NCBI RefSeq assembly: GCF_022539665.2
Contig: NC_081340.1
Span: 372,001-436,000, forward strand
Reading direction: 5' to 3'
Source: Daphnia carinata
Lineage: Eukaryota > Arthropoda > Branchiopoda > Diplostraca > Daphniidae
DNA length: 64,000 nt
The stretch's first letter is position 1, and each line of letters begins with the position of its first letter. A program made the translations under genes and the position numbers. Below the pieces are notes generated by a model. The model did no database searches. It was not told the origin of the DNA and worked only from the letters and a program-made list of their open reading frames with translations. Positions 1-10,606 of this stretch are shown here, in pieces.

Positions 1-99
1 CCCAAGCGGTCACCCATCTAGGTACTAACGGAACCCGACGTAGCTTAACTTCCTGGAGCTGACGAGACAAGGTTTGTCCTACGTGGTATGGCCGTTGAC
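1..99 (-). rRNA. 5S rRNA gene, cut by window edge
   Basis: Only the first 99 nt of the gene are in the window; the rest lies off the left edge. It starts at position 99 with gtcaacggcc and has the A-box-like agttaagctacgtcgg segment. It carries G at nt 22 (right-hand arrays have A). Confidence 0.93.
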
Positions 100-442
100 A
101 ATTCTGTTCCAAAATAAAATGAATACACTCCAGTAATGTCCATTAAAACCAGCACAAGTACAATTGATTTATATAGTTAAGGATATTGGACTGGTAACCA
201 TCGCGTTCGGTCAACCACAAAAATGCAAACAAATAAAATTCACTTTCTTTAAAGAGGTCACTTTTCTCACGGAAATGTACCATTCTTTTTGTTCTCGTTT
301 TAAAATACCTTTAGTTTATAGAAGATGAAATTTAAAAACTGACCACTAGGTGGCGTTTTAGAAAATACTAGAATTCACCGCGAGATGGTTCGTACTTCCC
401 TGTGATTCATTCAAAAACGGCTAGGTGGATATAAAAGTTTTG

Positions 443-562
443 ATGCAAACAGCATCCCGTATTCCCAAGCGGTCACCCATCTAGGTACTAACGGAACCCG
501 ACGTAGCTTAACTTCCTGGAGCTGACGAGACAAGGTTTGTCCTACGTGGTATGGCCGTTGAC
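443..562 (-). rRNA. 5S rRNA
   Basis: Complete 120-nt gene. 5S rRNA is the small RNA of the large ribosomal subunit, transcribed by RNA polymerase III with TFIIIA. The sequence shows the internal promoter: a box A-like agttaagctacgtcgg at nt 49-64 and a box C region tgggtgaccgcttggga at nt 84-100. Nt 1-9 pair with nt 110-118 as helix I. A T4 pol III terminator lies about eight nt past the 3' end. This copy has the left-array variants G22 and U116; U116 faces C3 and breaks one helix I pair. Confidence 0.96.
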
Positions 563-906
563 AATTCTGTTCCAAAATAAAATGAATACACTCCAGTAAT
601 GTCCATTAAAACCAGCACAAGTACAATTGATTTATATAGTTAAGGATATTGGACTGGTAACCATCGCGTTCGGTCAACCACAAAAATGCAAACAAATAAA
701 ATTCACTTTCTTTAAAGAGGTCACTTTTCTCACGGAAATGTACCATTCTTTTTGTATTTCGTTTTAAAATACCTTTAGTTTATAGAAGATGAAATTTAAA
801 AACTGACCACTAGGTGGCGTTTTAGAAAATACTAGAATTCACCGCGAGATGGTTCGTACTTCCCTGTGATTCATTCAAAAACGGCTAGGTGGATATAAAA
901 GTTTTG

Positions 907-1026
907 ATGCAAACAGCATCCCGTATTCCCAAGCGGTCACCCATCTAGGTACTAACGGAACCCGACGTAGCTTAACTTCCTGGAGCTGACGAGACAAGGT
1001 TTGTCCTACGTGGTATGGCCGTTGAC
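907..1026 (-). rRNA. 5S rRNA
   Basis: Complete copy with G22 and U116; T4 terminator present. Confidence 0.95.
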
Positions 1027-1370
1027 AATTCTGTTCCAAAATAAAATGAATACACTCCAGTAATGTCCATTAAAACCAGCACAAGTACAATTGATTTATA
1101 TAGTTAAGGATATTGGACTGGTAACCATCGCGTTCGGTCAACCACAAAAATGCAAACAAATAAAATTCACTTTCTTTAAAGAGGTCACTTTTCTCACGGA
1201 AATGTACCATTCTTTTTGTATTTCGTTTTAAAATACCTTTAGTTTATAGAAGATGAAATTTAAAAACTGACCACTAGGTGGCGTTTTAGAAAATACTAGA
1301 ATTCACCGCGAGATGGTTCGTACTTCCCTGTGATTCATTCAAAAACGGCTAGGTGGATATAAAAGTTTTG

Positions 1371-1490
1371 ATGCAAACAGCATCCCGTATTCCCAAGCGG
1401 TCACCCATCTAGGTACTAACGGAACCCGACGTAGCTTAACTTCCTGGAGCTGACGAGACAAGGTTTGTCCTACGTGGTATGGCCGTTGAC
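1371..1490 (-). rRNA. 5S rRNA
   Basis: Complete copy with G22 and U116; type B spacers on both sides. Confidence 0.95.
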
Positions 1491-1834
1491 AATTCTGTTC
1501 CAAAATAAAATGAATACACTCCAGTAATGTCCATTAAAACCAGCACAAGTACAATTGATTTATATAGTTAAGGATATTGGACTGGTAACCATCGCGTTCG
1601 GTCAACCACAAAAATGCAAACAAATAAAATTCACTTTCTTTAAAGAGGTCACTTTTCTCACGGAAATGTACCATTCTTTTTGTATTTCGTTTTAAAATAC
1701 CTTTAGTTTATAGAAGATGAAATTTAAAAACTGACCACTAGGTGGCGTTTTAGAAAATACTAGAATTCACCGCGAGATGGTTCGTACTTCCCTGTGATTC
1801 ATTCAAAAACGGCTAGGTGGATATAAAAGTTTTG

Positions 1835-1954
1835 ATGCAAACAGCATCCCGTATTCCCAAGCGGTCACCCATCTAGGTACTAACGGAACCCGACGTAGCT
1901 TAACTTCCTGGAGCTGACGAGACAAGGTTTGTCCTACGTGGTATGGCCGTTGAC
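1835..1954 (-). rRNA. 5S rRNA
   Basis: Complete copy with G22 and U116. Confidence 0.95.
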
Positions 1955-2298
1955 AATTCTGTTCCAAAATAAAATGAATACACTCCAGTAATGTCCATTA
2001 AAACCAGCACAAGTACAATTGATTTATATAGTTAAGGATATTGGACTGGTAACCATCGCGTTCGGTCAACCACAAAAATGCAAACAAATAAAATTCACTT
2101 TCTTTAAAGAGGTCACTTTTCTCACGGAAATGTACCATTCTTTTTGTATTTCGTTTTAAAATACCTTTAGTTTATAGAAGATGAAATTTAAAAACTGACC
2201 ACTAGGTGGCGTTTTAGAAAATACTAGAATTCACCGCGAGATGGTTCGTACTTCCCTGTGATTCATTCAAAAACGGCTAGGTGGATATAAAAGTTTTG

Positions 2299-2418
2299 AT
2301 GCAAACAGCATCCCGTATTCCCAAGCGGTCACCCATCTAGGTACTAACGGAACCCGACGTAGCTTAACTTCCTGGAGCTGACGAGACAAGGTTTGTCCTA
2401 CGTGGTATGGCCGTTGAC
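2299..2418 (-). rRNA. 5S rRNA
   Basis: Complete copy with G22 and U116; the spacer on its right is type A. Confidence 0.95.
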
Positions 2419-2763
2419 AATTCTGTTCCAAAATAAAATGAATACACTCCAGTAATGTCCATTAAAACCAGCACAAGTACAATTGATTTATATAGTTAAG
2501 GATATTGGACTGGTAACCATCGCGTTCGGTCAACCACAAAAATGCAAACAAATAAAATTCACTTTCTTTAAAGAGGTCACTTTTCTCACGGAAATGTACC
2601 ATACCTTTTGTGTTCTCGTTTTAAAAAACCCTTTAGTGGAAGGAGATGAAATTTAAAAACTGACCACTAGGTGGCGTTTTAGAAAATACTAGAATTCACC
2701 GCGAGATGGTTCGTACTTCCCTGTGATTCATTCAAAAACGGCTAGGTGGATATAAAAGTTTTG

Positions 2764-2883
2764 ATGCAAACAGCATCCCGTATTCCCAAGCGGTCACCCA
2801 TCTAGGTACTAACGGAACCCGACGTAGCTTAACTTCCTGGAGCTGACGAGACAAGGTTTGTCCTACGTCGTATGGCCGTTGAC
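2764..2883 (-). rRNA. 5S rRNA
   Basis: Complete copy with G22, U116 and a further change C15 to G (sense atacgacgta). The same C15G plus G22 pair occurs in the 5S fragment broken by the hAT element at 42595-42618. Confidence 0.94.
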
Positions 2884-3233
2884 AATTCAGTTCCAAAATA
2901 AAATGAATACACTCCAGTAATGTCCATTAAAACCAGCACAAGTACAATTGATGTATATAGTTAAGGATATTGGACTGGTAACCATCGCATTCATTCGGTC
3001 AACCACAAAAATGCAAACAAATAAAATTCACTTTCTTTAAAGAGGTCACTTTTCTCACGGAAATGTAGCATACCTTTTGTGTTCTCGTTTTAAAAAACCC
3101 TTTAGTTGGAAGGAGATGAAATTTAAAAACTGACCACTAGGTGGCGTTTTAGAAAATACTAGAATTCACCGCGAGATGGTTCGTACTTCCCTGTGATTCA
3201 TTCAAAAACGGCTAGGTGGATATAAAAGTTTTG

Positions 3234-3353
3234 ATGCCAACAGCATCCCGTATTCCCAAGCGGTCACCCATCTAGGTACTAACGGAACCCGACGTAGCTT
3301 AACTTCCTGGAGCTGACGAGACAAGGTTTGTTCTACGTGGTATGGCCGTTGAC
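3234..3353 (-). rRNA. 5S rRNA
   Basis: Complete copy of the right-array type: A22 and G116, so helix I is fully paired. Confidence 0.95.
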
Positions 3354-3697
3354 AATTCTGTTCCAAAATAAAATGAATACACTCCAGTAATGTCCATTAA
3401 AACCAGCACAAGTACAATTGATTTATATAGTTAAGGATATTGGACTGGTAACCATCGCGTTCGGTCAACCACAAAAATGCAAACAAATAAAATTCACTTT
3501 CTTTAAAGAGGTCACTTTTCTCACGGAAATGTACCATTCTTTTTGTATTTCGTTTTAAAATACCTTTAGTTTATAGAAGATGAAATTTAAAAACTGACCA
3601 CTAGGTGGCGTTTTAGAAAATACTAGAATTCACCGCGAGATGGTTCGTACTTCCCTGTGATTCATTCAAAAACGGCTAGGTGGATATAAAAGTTTTG

Positions 3698-3817
3698 ATG
3701 CAAACAGCATCCCGTATTCCCAAGCGGTCACCCATCTAGGTACTAACGGAACCCGACGTAGCTTAACTTCCTGGAGCTGACGAGACAAGGTTTGTCCTAC
3801 GTGGTATGGCCGTTGAC
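3698..3817 (-). rRNA. 5S rRNA
   Basis: Complete copy with G22 and U116. Confidence 0.95.
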
Positions 3818-4161
3818 AATTCTGTTCCAAAATAAAATGAATACACTCCAGTAATGTCCATTAAAACCAGCACAAGTACAATTGATTTATATAGTTAAGG
3901 ATATTGGACTGGTAACCATCGCGTTCGGTCAACCACAAAAATGCAAACAAATAAAATTCACTTTCTTTAAAGAGGTCACTTTTCTCACGGAAATGTACCA
4001 TTCTTTTTGTATTTCGTTTTAAAATACCTTTAGTTTATAGAAGATGAAATTTAAAAACTGACCACTAGGTGGCGTTTTAGAAAATACTAGAATTCACCGC
4101 GAGATGGTTCGTACTTCCCTGTGATTCATTCAAAAACGGCTAGGTGGATATAAAAGTTTTG

Positions 4162-4281
4162 ATGCAAACAGCATCCCGTATTCCCAAGCGGTCACCCATC
4201 TAGGTACTAACGGAACCCGACGTAGCTTAACTTCCTGGAGCTGACGAGACAAGGTTTGTCCTACGTGGTATGGCCGTTGAC
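4162..4281 (-). rRNA. 5S rRNA
   Basis: Complete copy with G22 and U116. Confidence 0.95.
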
Positions 4282-4625
4282 AATTCTGTTCCAAAATAAA
4301 ATGAATACACTCCAGTAATGTCCATTAAAACCAGCACAAGTACAATTGATTTATATAGTTAAGGATATTGGACTGGTAACCATCGCGTTCGGTCAACCAC
4401 AAAAATGCAAACAAATAAAATTCACTTTCTTTAAAGAGGTCACTTTTCTCACGGAAATGTACCATTCTTTTTGTATTTCGTTTTAAAATACCTTTAGTTT
4501 ATAGAAGATGAAATTTAAAAACTGACCACTAGGTGGCGTTTTAGAAAATACTAGAATTCACCGCGAGATGGTTCGTACTTCCCTGTGATTCATTCAAAAA
4601 CGGCTAGGTGGATATAAAAGTTTTG

Positions 4626-4745
4626 ATGCAAACAGCATCCCGTATTCCCAAGCGGTCACCCATCTAGGTACTAACGGAACCCGACGTAGCTTAACTTCCT
4701 GGAGCTGACGAGACAAGGTTTGTCCTACGTGGTATGGCCGTTGAC
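4626..4745 (-). rRNA. 5S rRNA
   Basis: Complete copy with G22 and U116; type A spacer on its right. Confidence 0.95.
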
Positions 4746-5091
4746 AATTCTGTTCCAAAATAAAATGAATACACTCCAGTAATGTCCATTAAAACCAGCA
4801 CAAGTACAATTGATTTATATAGTTAAGGATATTGGACTGGTAACCATCGCGTTCGGTCAACCACAAAAATGCAAACAAATAAAATTCACTTTCTTTAAAG
4901 AGGTCACTTTTCTCACGGAAATGTACCATACCTTTTGTGTTCTCGTTTTAAAAAACCCTTTAGTTGGAAGGAGATGAAATTTAAAAACTGACCACTAGGT
5001 GGCGTTTTAGAAAATACTAGAATTCACCGCGAGATGGTTCGTACTTCCCTGTGATTCATTCAAAAACGGCTAGGTGGATATAAAAGTTTTG

Positions 5092-5211
5092 ATGCAAACA
5101 GCATCCCGTATTCCCAAGCGGTCACCCATCTAGGTACTAACGGAACCCGACGTAGCTTAACTTCCTGGAGCTGACGAGACAAGGTTTGTTCTACGTGGTA
5201 TGGCCGTTGAC
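5092..5211 (-). rRNA. 5S rRNA
   Basis: Complete copy that mixes the two haplotypes: A22 as in the right arrays, U116 as in the left array. It looks like a recombinant. Confidence 0.95.
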
Positions 5212-5558
5212 AATTCTGTTCCAAAATAAAATGAATACACTCCAGTAATGTCCATTAAAACCAGCACAAGTACAATTGATTTATATAGTTAAGGATATTG
5301 GACTGGTAACCATCGCGTTCGGTCAACCACAAAAATGCAAACAAATAAAATTCACTTTCTTTAAAGAGGTCACTTTTCTCACGGAAATGTACCATACCTT
5401 TTGTGTTCTCGTTTTAAAAAACCCTTTAGTTGGAAGGAGATGAAATTTAAAAACTGACCACTAGGTGGCGTTTTAGAAAATACTAGAATTTCACCGCGAG
5501 ATGGTTCGTACTTCCCTGTGATTCATTCAAAAACGGCTAGGTGGATATAAAAGTTTTG

Positions 5559-5678
5559 ATGCCAACAGCATCCCGTATTCCCAAGCGGTCACCCATCTAG
5601 GTACTAACGGAACCCGACGTAGCTTAACTTCCTGGAGCTGACGAGACAAGGTTTGTTCTACGTGGTATGGCCGTTGAC
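5559..5678 (-). rRNA. 5S rRNA
   Basis: Complete copy of the right-array type (A22, G116). Confidence 0.95.
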
Positions 5679-5940
5679 AATTCTGTTCCAAAATAAAATG
5701 AATACACTCCAGTAATGTCCATTAAAACCAGCACAAGTACAATTGATTTATATAGTTAAGGATATTGGACTGGTAACCATCGCGTTCGGTCAACCACAAA
5801 AATGCAAACAAATAAAATTCACTTTCTTTAAAGAGGTCACTTTTCTCACGGAAATGTACCATTCTTTTTGAATTTCGTTTTAAAATACCTTTAGTTTATA
5901 GAAGATGAAATTTAAAAACTGACCACTAGGTGGCGTTTTA

Positions 5941-6022
5941 GAAAATACTAGAATTCACCGCGAGATGGTTCGTACTTCCCTAGAAAATACTAGAATTCAC
6001 CGCGAGATGGTTCGTACTTCCC
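5941..6022. repeat. 42-bp tandem duplication in a 5S spacer
   Basis: The spacer segment beginning gaaaatactagaattcacc occurs twice head to tail (5941-5982 and 5983-6022). This makes the unit 506 bp. No other unit in the window shows it. Confidence 0.9.
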
Positions 6023-6064
6023 TGTGATTCATTCAAAAACGGCTAGGTGGATATAAAAGTTTTG

Positions 6065-6184
6065 ATGCAAACAGCATCCCGTATTCCCAAGCGGTCACCC
6101 ATCTAGGTACTAACGGAACCCGACGTAGCTTAACTTCCTGGAGCTGACGAGACAAGGTTTGTCCTACGTGGTATGGCCGTTGAC
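6065..6184 (-). rRNA. 5S rRNA
   Basis: Complete copy with G22 and U116; last minus-strand gene before the gap. Confidence 0.95.
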
Positions 6185-6196
6185 AATTCTGTTCCA

Positions 6197-6296
6197 NNNN
6201 NNNNNNNNNNNNNNNNNNNNNNNNNNNNNNNNNNNNNNNNNNNNNNNNNNNNNNNNNNNNNNNNNNNNNNNNNNNNNNNNNNNNNNNNNNNNNNNN
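6197..6296. other. assembly gap (100 N)
   Basis: Exactly 100 Ns, the usual placeholder for a scaffold gap of unknown size. The left side is minus-strand 5S array cut in mid spacer. The right side is unrelated element wreckage. True distance and relative orientation across it are therefore not established. Confidence 0.98.
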
Positions 6297-6742
6297 TGCC
6301 ATGAAATTACATGTCCAGTAACGGAGGAGTGTGCAATACGTTATTCCATAGGCATATTTTAGGTGGGTATGTTTGAACTCGGCCACTTTTTTCACTTATT
6401 GTAGTGCTCGACCTCTTGTGTTTTTAATCATTTCTTTTGGTTGCCTTGTTAGTTATTAACGTTAGCGATTAATTTTTGCAACCCACACATTGTCTTCTTC
6501 ATTCGTGTGAAAAACAGCCGCCTTAATAATTTATTGAATAAACAATGGTAAACCCCAAAATTAAAATTATCTAACAATTTTATTTTATTAGACATATATG
6601 TCTTTGAAAAAAGCTTTATGGAGGGATCTCCCAAAGCACTCCTGAGCATATCACCAACAATATCTTGAATTGAAAATATTGGCATGTTCCTCCACAATTT
6701 TCCAGCTTTGTGGCCTTCCTCATTACTTCTCAATGGTATGCT
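6297..6742. other. unassigned AT-rich sequence
   Basis: No recognisable gene. A minus-strand open frame of about 94 codons (6449-6733) has no motif I can place, and may belong to the adjoining Gypsy relic or to another decayed element. A 12-bp tandem duplication (ttaggaggcttt) lies near 6742-6765. Confidence 0.5.
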
Positions 6743-7930
6743 TTAGGAGGCTTTTAGGAGGCTCCCAGGAAAGAGATGCGCCGTGTGGGACTCTATCACT
6801 TCCTTCGCCATATCATCCCCGAAAAATTGATGCGTAATTTTCTGTAGTGTTTTTTTGCTCCCCATATGACCTGAATACTTGTCATTATGACCTGCTGTTA
6901 ACACTATGTGTTTATATTCGGGAGCGACACATAGTAGTAGCCACTGCTTTTCCCATTTCGCTTTTCTTTTATAAAGTTTCTCTTCTTCCAACGAAAAGCA
7001 CCTTGCAGCACATCTTTGTGATCCCATTTTTTCAATAATTTTTCTCCAATTTTCTGAGATCCAGTAATTTTATCTACTAATAAAACGTCCGCTTGGGTGT
7101 ATTGTACCGTTCCAATAGCTATGCACCGACCATCTGTTTCCGTTTCAGTGATGGAGGTTCGGTAACGAGACAGACAATCGGCGTTGGAATGTAGTTTACC
7201 ATCCCTGTATCTGATCTCAACGTCGTATTCTAATAAACACAAGCTCCAGCGTGCTAATCGTCCTGCTAAATCAATTTTTGTCCGAACCCAGCAGACAGCT
7301 TCATGTTCCGTTACAATTATTTTTTTGCAACCCCACACAAAACTGCGGAATTTCTATAAACTCCAGATGATACCTAGACATTCTTAATTCTTAGTTCTTA
7401 ATATTCGAAATTTTCTAATTTAGTACTTTTAAGAATAAACAGTATTCTTAATAATTAAGAAATAATTAGTATTCTTAATAATTAAGAAATAATTAGTATT
7501 CTTAATAATTGAGAAATAATTAGTATTCTTAATTTAATAATTTAATTATTCTCTTAATTCTTAATAATTAGTTCTAACTTTTACCTTCTTCCTTAGTTCT
7601 TAATAGTTTATCTCTGATATTGACAACAGTCTACTGCCATACGTCGATGGATATTCTTTCCCATCTTTGGATTGTGACAGCACTGATCCGATGCCATATC
7701 CACAGGCGTCCGTCATGATTATCATCGGTGCTTCCTAATCTGGGTGAGCTAATCGGAGCCGCTATTAACATTTGTTTCAACGCTAGGAAATTTGCCTGTT
7801 GGGTCCCTTCCTAAATAAAAGGTGTCCCTTTCTTGGTTGGTCTCGTCAAACGTTGTGCTAACTAAGCGAAATTTTTAATATGTTGTTTGTAGTAAAAACA
7901 TAGTCCGACAAAGCTTTGGATACGTCTAAT
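6743..7930 (-). pseudogene. Ty3/Gypsy-type pol relic (RT end, RNase H, integrase N-terminus)
   Basis: Read leftwards, the order is that of a Gypsy pol. The RT thumb/connection remnant lies at about 7930-7760 (FVGLCFYYKQHIKNFA). A frameshifted RNase H start follows at about 7720-7620, equivalent to GYGIGSVLSQSKDGKEYPS. The RNase H end and connection lie at 7338-7150 (EHEAVCW, LAGRLARWSL, NADCLSRY). The integrase zinc-binding start is in another frame at 7027-6743 (HNDKYSGHMGSKKT, FFGDDM). The catalytic integrase core is not visible. Frameshifts, stops and an AT-rich insert at about 7370-7620 show it is dead. Confidence 0.8.
7430..7560. repeat. AT-rich minisatellite
   Basis: About four imperfect copies of a 27-bp unit (core attcttaataattaagaaa) inside the Gypsy relic. 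This is slippage-type expansion with no coding content. Confidence 0.8.
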
Positions 7931-7942
7931 TTTTTCTGTTGA

Positions 7943-7956
7943 CCTTTAACGCCACC
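7943..7956 (-). promoter_or_regulatory. isolated CTCF-like motif
   Basis: On the minus strand this reads ccactaggtggcg, the same core present in every 5S spacer, but here outside any recognisable 5S unit. It fits the published CTCF core consensus CCASYAGRKGGC. Binding is inferred only. Confidence 0.35.
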
Positions 7957-8044
7957 TAGTGGCTAATCATATCCTTTAAAGGGAAACTCTCTATTTAATT
8001 TAAGTCTTTACAGAGACATCATCAGATACGTTGAGGACCGAGTA

Positions 8045-8368
8045 TGACACCTACGGTGCTGCCCTCGCGGGCAGAGCTGTAGGGGGCACGTACAAATTTA
8101 GTGAGCCCTTTTTTGTTTTTCTTTTTTGTTTTTCTTTTTGGGAGGGTGACCAGTAGGCTCGTTTTAAGTCTCGACACAGACAGTAGCAAGTCGTTCCGTT
8201 TTCTCATCAAGAAAAATTTGTCTCAGTTTCTTTGTCCTCTGTCAAGATTTCAATTGTCTCGTCGGTCTCTCCCCTAAACCAGAAATAAAGTGCGCGTCCT
8301 TTCACACACCACCATTCATCATCCTCATTTCTCTCTCTGTTGCACTCTATGCACGAGAGTCTGCATCA
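8045..8368 (+). repeat. solo LTR, BEL/Pao-type
   Basis: The segment starts tgacacctacggtgctgcc, closely matching the 3' LTR start at 38355, and ends gagtctgcatca. It shares with that LTR the order GC-rich start, T-rich tract, aataaag polyadenylation signal and ctctctctgttg end, though it is diverged. It exactly interrupts family 1 RT sequence. The flanks gagta and tggta correspond to one original ggggatg region, consistent with a decayed target duplication of about 5 bp. No internal region remains. Confidence 0.8.
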
Positions 8369-9714
8369 TGGTATGCCATGGCTCTTCCAACTTTTCGATT
8401 CGGGGTATGGGCGCTGCCATTGTTGGAGTTGACTTTGAAAAGGCCTACGACCTGGTAAACAGGTAAGTCCTCTGGAGGATTCTGGATATCATGGGCTATC
8501 CCACAACTTTCGTCCGTTGTTTACAGACTATGTATTCTGCAACGGGAATGTCAATCCTCAACGGGTCGGAGGTGGCTGGGGTGGTTAATGATATTCAGTC
8601 GATTCGCCAGGGATGCCCCCTATTTGTCCATTTCTTCGTCCTATACGTTGAGCCATTACTTGTGCGCTTATCTAAAGTTCTTCAGGGTGTATCCTTATTT
8701 AATGGAAAACTCACTGTCAGTGAGTCTTTGTTGATGACGTAACAATTTTCATTTCTTATGACAAAGATTTTACCAGGGCAGGGCAAGTCCTTGGCTTGTT
8801 CTGTCAGTGGACAAAGGCAAGGATGAATAAAGAGAAAACGAAAGCCCTGGGACTTGGGACTTGGAGATTTAGATTGATTTGGCCTCTTTAGTGGCTTGTG
8901 ACCCCATCAACATTGTCCCTGTTAGGAATTAAATTCTCCCACTCTATAGCCGAGAGTGCTGATATGGTCTGAAATGATGCATTCGGCTCTCTAAATGGTA
9001 TTCTGCGAGAGAATGCCTGTCGACGATTTAACCTCTACCAGAGGGTAATTTTCATCAAGTCGAAGGCTCTCTCCAGAACTCTGTTCATTGCACATGTACT
9101 ACCATGCAACTAAAGTATGGCTGACCTGATTTCAAAGGCTGTCCGGAAGATCCTATGGATGGGTAAAGTAGAAACGCCGAAGAAACATGTAACTTATCGT
9201 TCTTACTTCGTTCCCAATGAGTCACCGAAAAACATATAACCATTGGATTCTGGAGGGAACCACAATGGGAAAGCTAAAGATCCTGAGGCCTAATCTTGTT
9301 CGGCCACGAATCTAGAAGGAGACTGCAGCCCTTCCTAGCAACATTAGAGTGACCATGTTCGTGTTCAACCAGCGACTTCTCCCTACCAGGACCAGATGAC
9401 ATCGGTTGGATCCCACCAAGGACGCGTTATGCCCCATCGGCCACCAATACCCCGAAACCGATGAGCATCTGATGTTCCAGTGTCCTGCACGCCTCACCGT
9501 TTGGAGCTGGTTGGAAGGTTCTATGCGTCGAATGGGCTGGAGTTCGACAAACGAAGATTTGATTCGTGGCCATTTTGGGCCGAAAGGTAATCTCCGGCAA
9601 GCATTTACTCTTCTGGCTGCATACCTCTACCTCACCAGGAAGGCAAGAGCCCATCTAAGGATCCCACGAAAAGAAGAAGTAGAGAGCTTATGGAAAAAAC
9701 TTTGTCCTCCTTAG
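8369..9714 (+). pseudogene. Tx1-like ORF2 relic (RT to C-terminus)
   Basis: It aligns with the RT and C-terminal part of the intact ORF2 at 17402-20737: the GVDFEKAYDLVNR region, RQGCPL, and an open C-terminal stretch from 9406 to the stop at 9712-9714 (CPIGHQYPETDEHLMFQCP, first CCHC cysteines altered). Frameshifts occur near the catalytic FVDD region (about 8725). Two deletions around 9205-9230 remove the stretch equivalent to about 19970-20230 of the intact copy. It cannot encode a functional protein. Confidence 0.88.
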
Positions 9715-10096
9715 ATAATTCCCCTCTCTTCTTGTTTTATATAAAGTCTCACATTTTAGCTCATATTTAGTTTTTTGATTTTTTTTGTCATTCTTTACTA
9801 ATTCTCTACCTAAATATGTAATTTATTTTTATATTTGCTTATTGTTATCTCTTTCGAAATGTCAAATAGTTTTGTTTACTTTTGTTTATTGTTACTATCC
9901 AACCATCAAATCCTTTACATTTGTTTGTTTTTGTTTTGTTTTTGTAGTAATTGCCAGTTTGCCAAATTTGTGATAGTCTGCCCCAATAACGTCTGCATCT
10001 CAGGGAGAAAAACTGTTTATTATTTTTTTGTTTAAAATTCAATGAAATCAGGAATGTAACTCGAAAATAAAAGATTATTTTATTTACAAAAAAAAA
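9715..10096 (+). other. 3' UTR and poly(A) of family 1 dead copy
   Basis: T-rich 3' UTR alignable in blocks with 41845-42209 (atgtcaaat, ttgtttactttt, aacgtctgcatct, ataaaag near the end), followed by about 10 A. No coding content. Confidence 0.8.
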
Positions 10097-10134
10097 ATGG
10101 GTGACAGCATGGGAAAACGGGATGCTGTTGGCAT
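10097..10134 (+). pseudogene. 5S rRNA 3' fragment (nt 83-120)
   Basis: Begins atgggtgac directly after poly(A) and ends ctgttggcat. It has several substitutions (for example gcatgggaaaacggg for gcttgggaatacggg). It is the downstream half of a 5S gene broken by the family 1 insertion and has decayed since. Confidence 0.9.
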
Positions 10135-10606
10135 CAAACTTTTTAACTTTTGTCAACTCCCACGACGACTCTTCATTAATTTTTCTTTTTCTTGACTTTT
10201 TCATAGATATTCGTTACAATCTATCTCACGTAGTTCTTTTCACAAGTTATATTATTTTTGCTTTTCAAGTAAAAATTGTAAAAATTTTGTTTGTCTATTT
10301 CATTTTTTTTTTCATTTTTTTCTCTTGTTCAAACATAAGTACCTTTAATCTGTTACAGTATGTTACAGTGCTACACTCTTGTCAATATTATATACCCCCA
10401 TGTTGTTCCCGTCCTACTCTGGATATGACTGTAGATGAGAGATCGGTAGTAGCGGGCAAGCAGACGTTCTTGAGCCTAGCCGAGGCAGTCTATTTTTGCG
10501 CCCGTCTACAGGAAGACCTACAAGAAGGTGCCTTGCTTAAGCTGGCTTCCCTTCGCGAATCGTGTATGTAACCTATTGTTTCGTGTGTTAAACTGTGTAT
10601 GCTTGA
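10135..10606. other. unassigned; 5S spacer start then unknown sequence
   Basis: The first few bases (caaactttttaac) are a decayed 5S terminator region. The rest is unassigned. A less AT-rich stretch at about 10395-10570 is open on the plus strand and ends at 10571. Its translation (for example FLSLAEAVYFCARLQEDLQE) matches no family I recognise. It may be the 5' UTR of the following element or unrelated sequence. Confidence 0.45.

Larger units (their letters stand above)
1..6196 (-). repeat. 5S rDNA tandem array, left block (minus strand)
   Basis: Tandem repeat with a period of 464-470 bp; one unit is 506 bp because of a 42-bp duplication. Each unit holds one 120-nt 5S gene read leftwards and a spacer of about 345 bp. 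Two spacer subtypes are interleaved here. Type B (AT-rich, with the equivalent of cttctataaactaaagg on the sense strand) predominates. Type A (ctccttccaactaaagg) lies around 2590-2640, 3068-3115, 4925-4975 and 5392-5440. Near 285-310 the spacer is an A/B hybrid. Most genes carry two linked substitutions absent from the right-hand arrays. The block ends inside a spacer at the N gap. Confidence 0.96.
7980..10096 (+). mobile_element. family 1 Tx1-like non-LTR element, 5'-truncated dead copy
   Basis: A degenerate copy of the element at 16127-21049. Homology starts in the RT domain (about 7990, aatttaagtctttacagag) and is split by a solo LTR at 8045-8368. It resumes at 8369 and runs to a 3' UTR and a poly(A) run at about 10088-10096. 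The poly(A) is joined directly to 5S nt 83 onward, the same site as the other family 1 copies. 5' truncation is typical of target-primed reverse transcription. The left side is fused to the Gypsy relic, so the upstream 5S half is missing. Confidence 0.88.

Noticed and set aside
1-6196. CRISPR-like or satellite interpretation of the periodic array
   Set aside because: The period is 464-470 bp, there are no short spacers, and each unit contains a full 5S rRNA gene with paired ends.
8022-8210. Minus-strand frame with a lysine-rich stretch
   Set aside because: It is the reverse of the T-rich tract of the solo LTR.
10101-10571. 156-codon open frame as a membrane protein gene
   Set aside because: It begins inside a 5S fragment, and its hydrophobicity comes from T-rich sequence; no conserved domain is visible.
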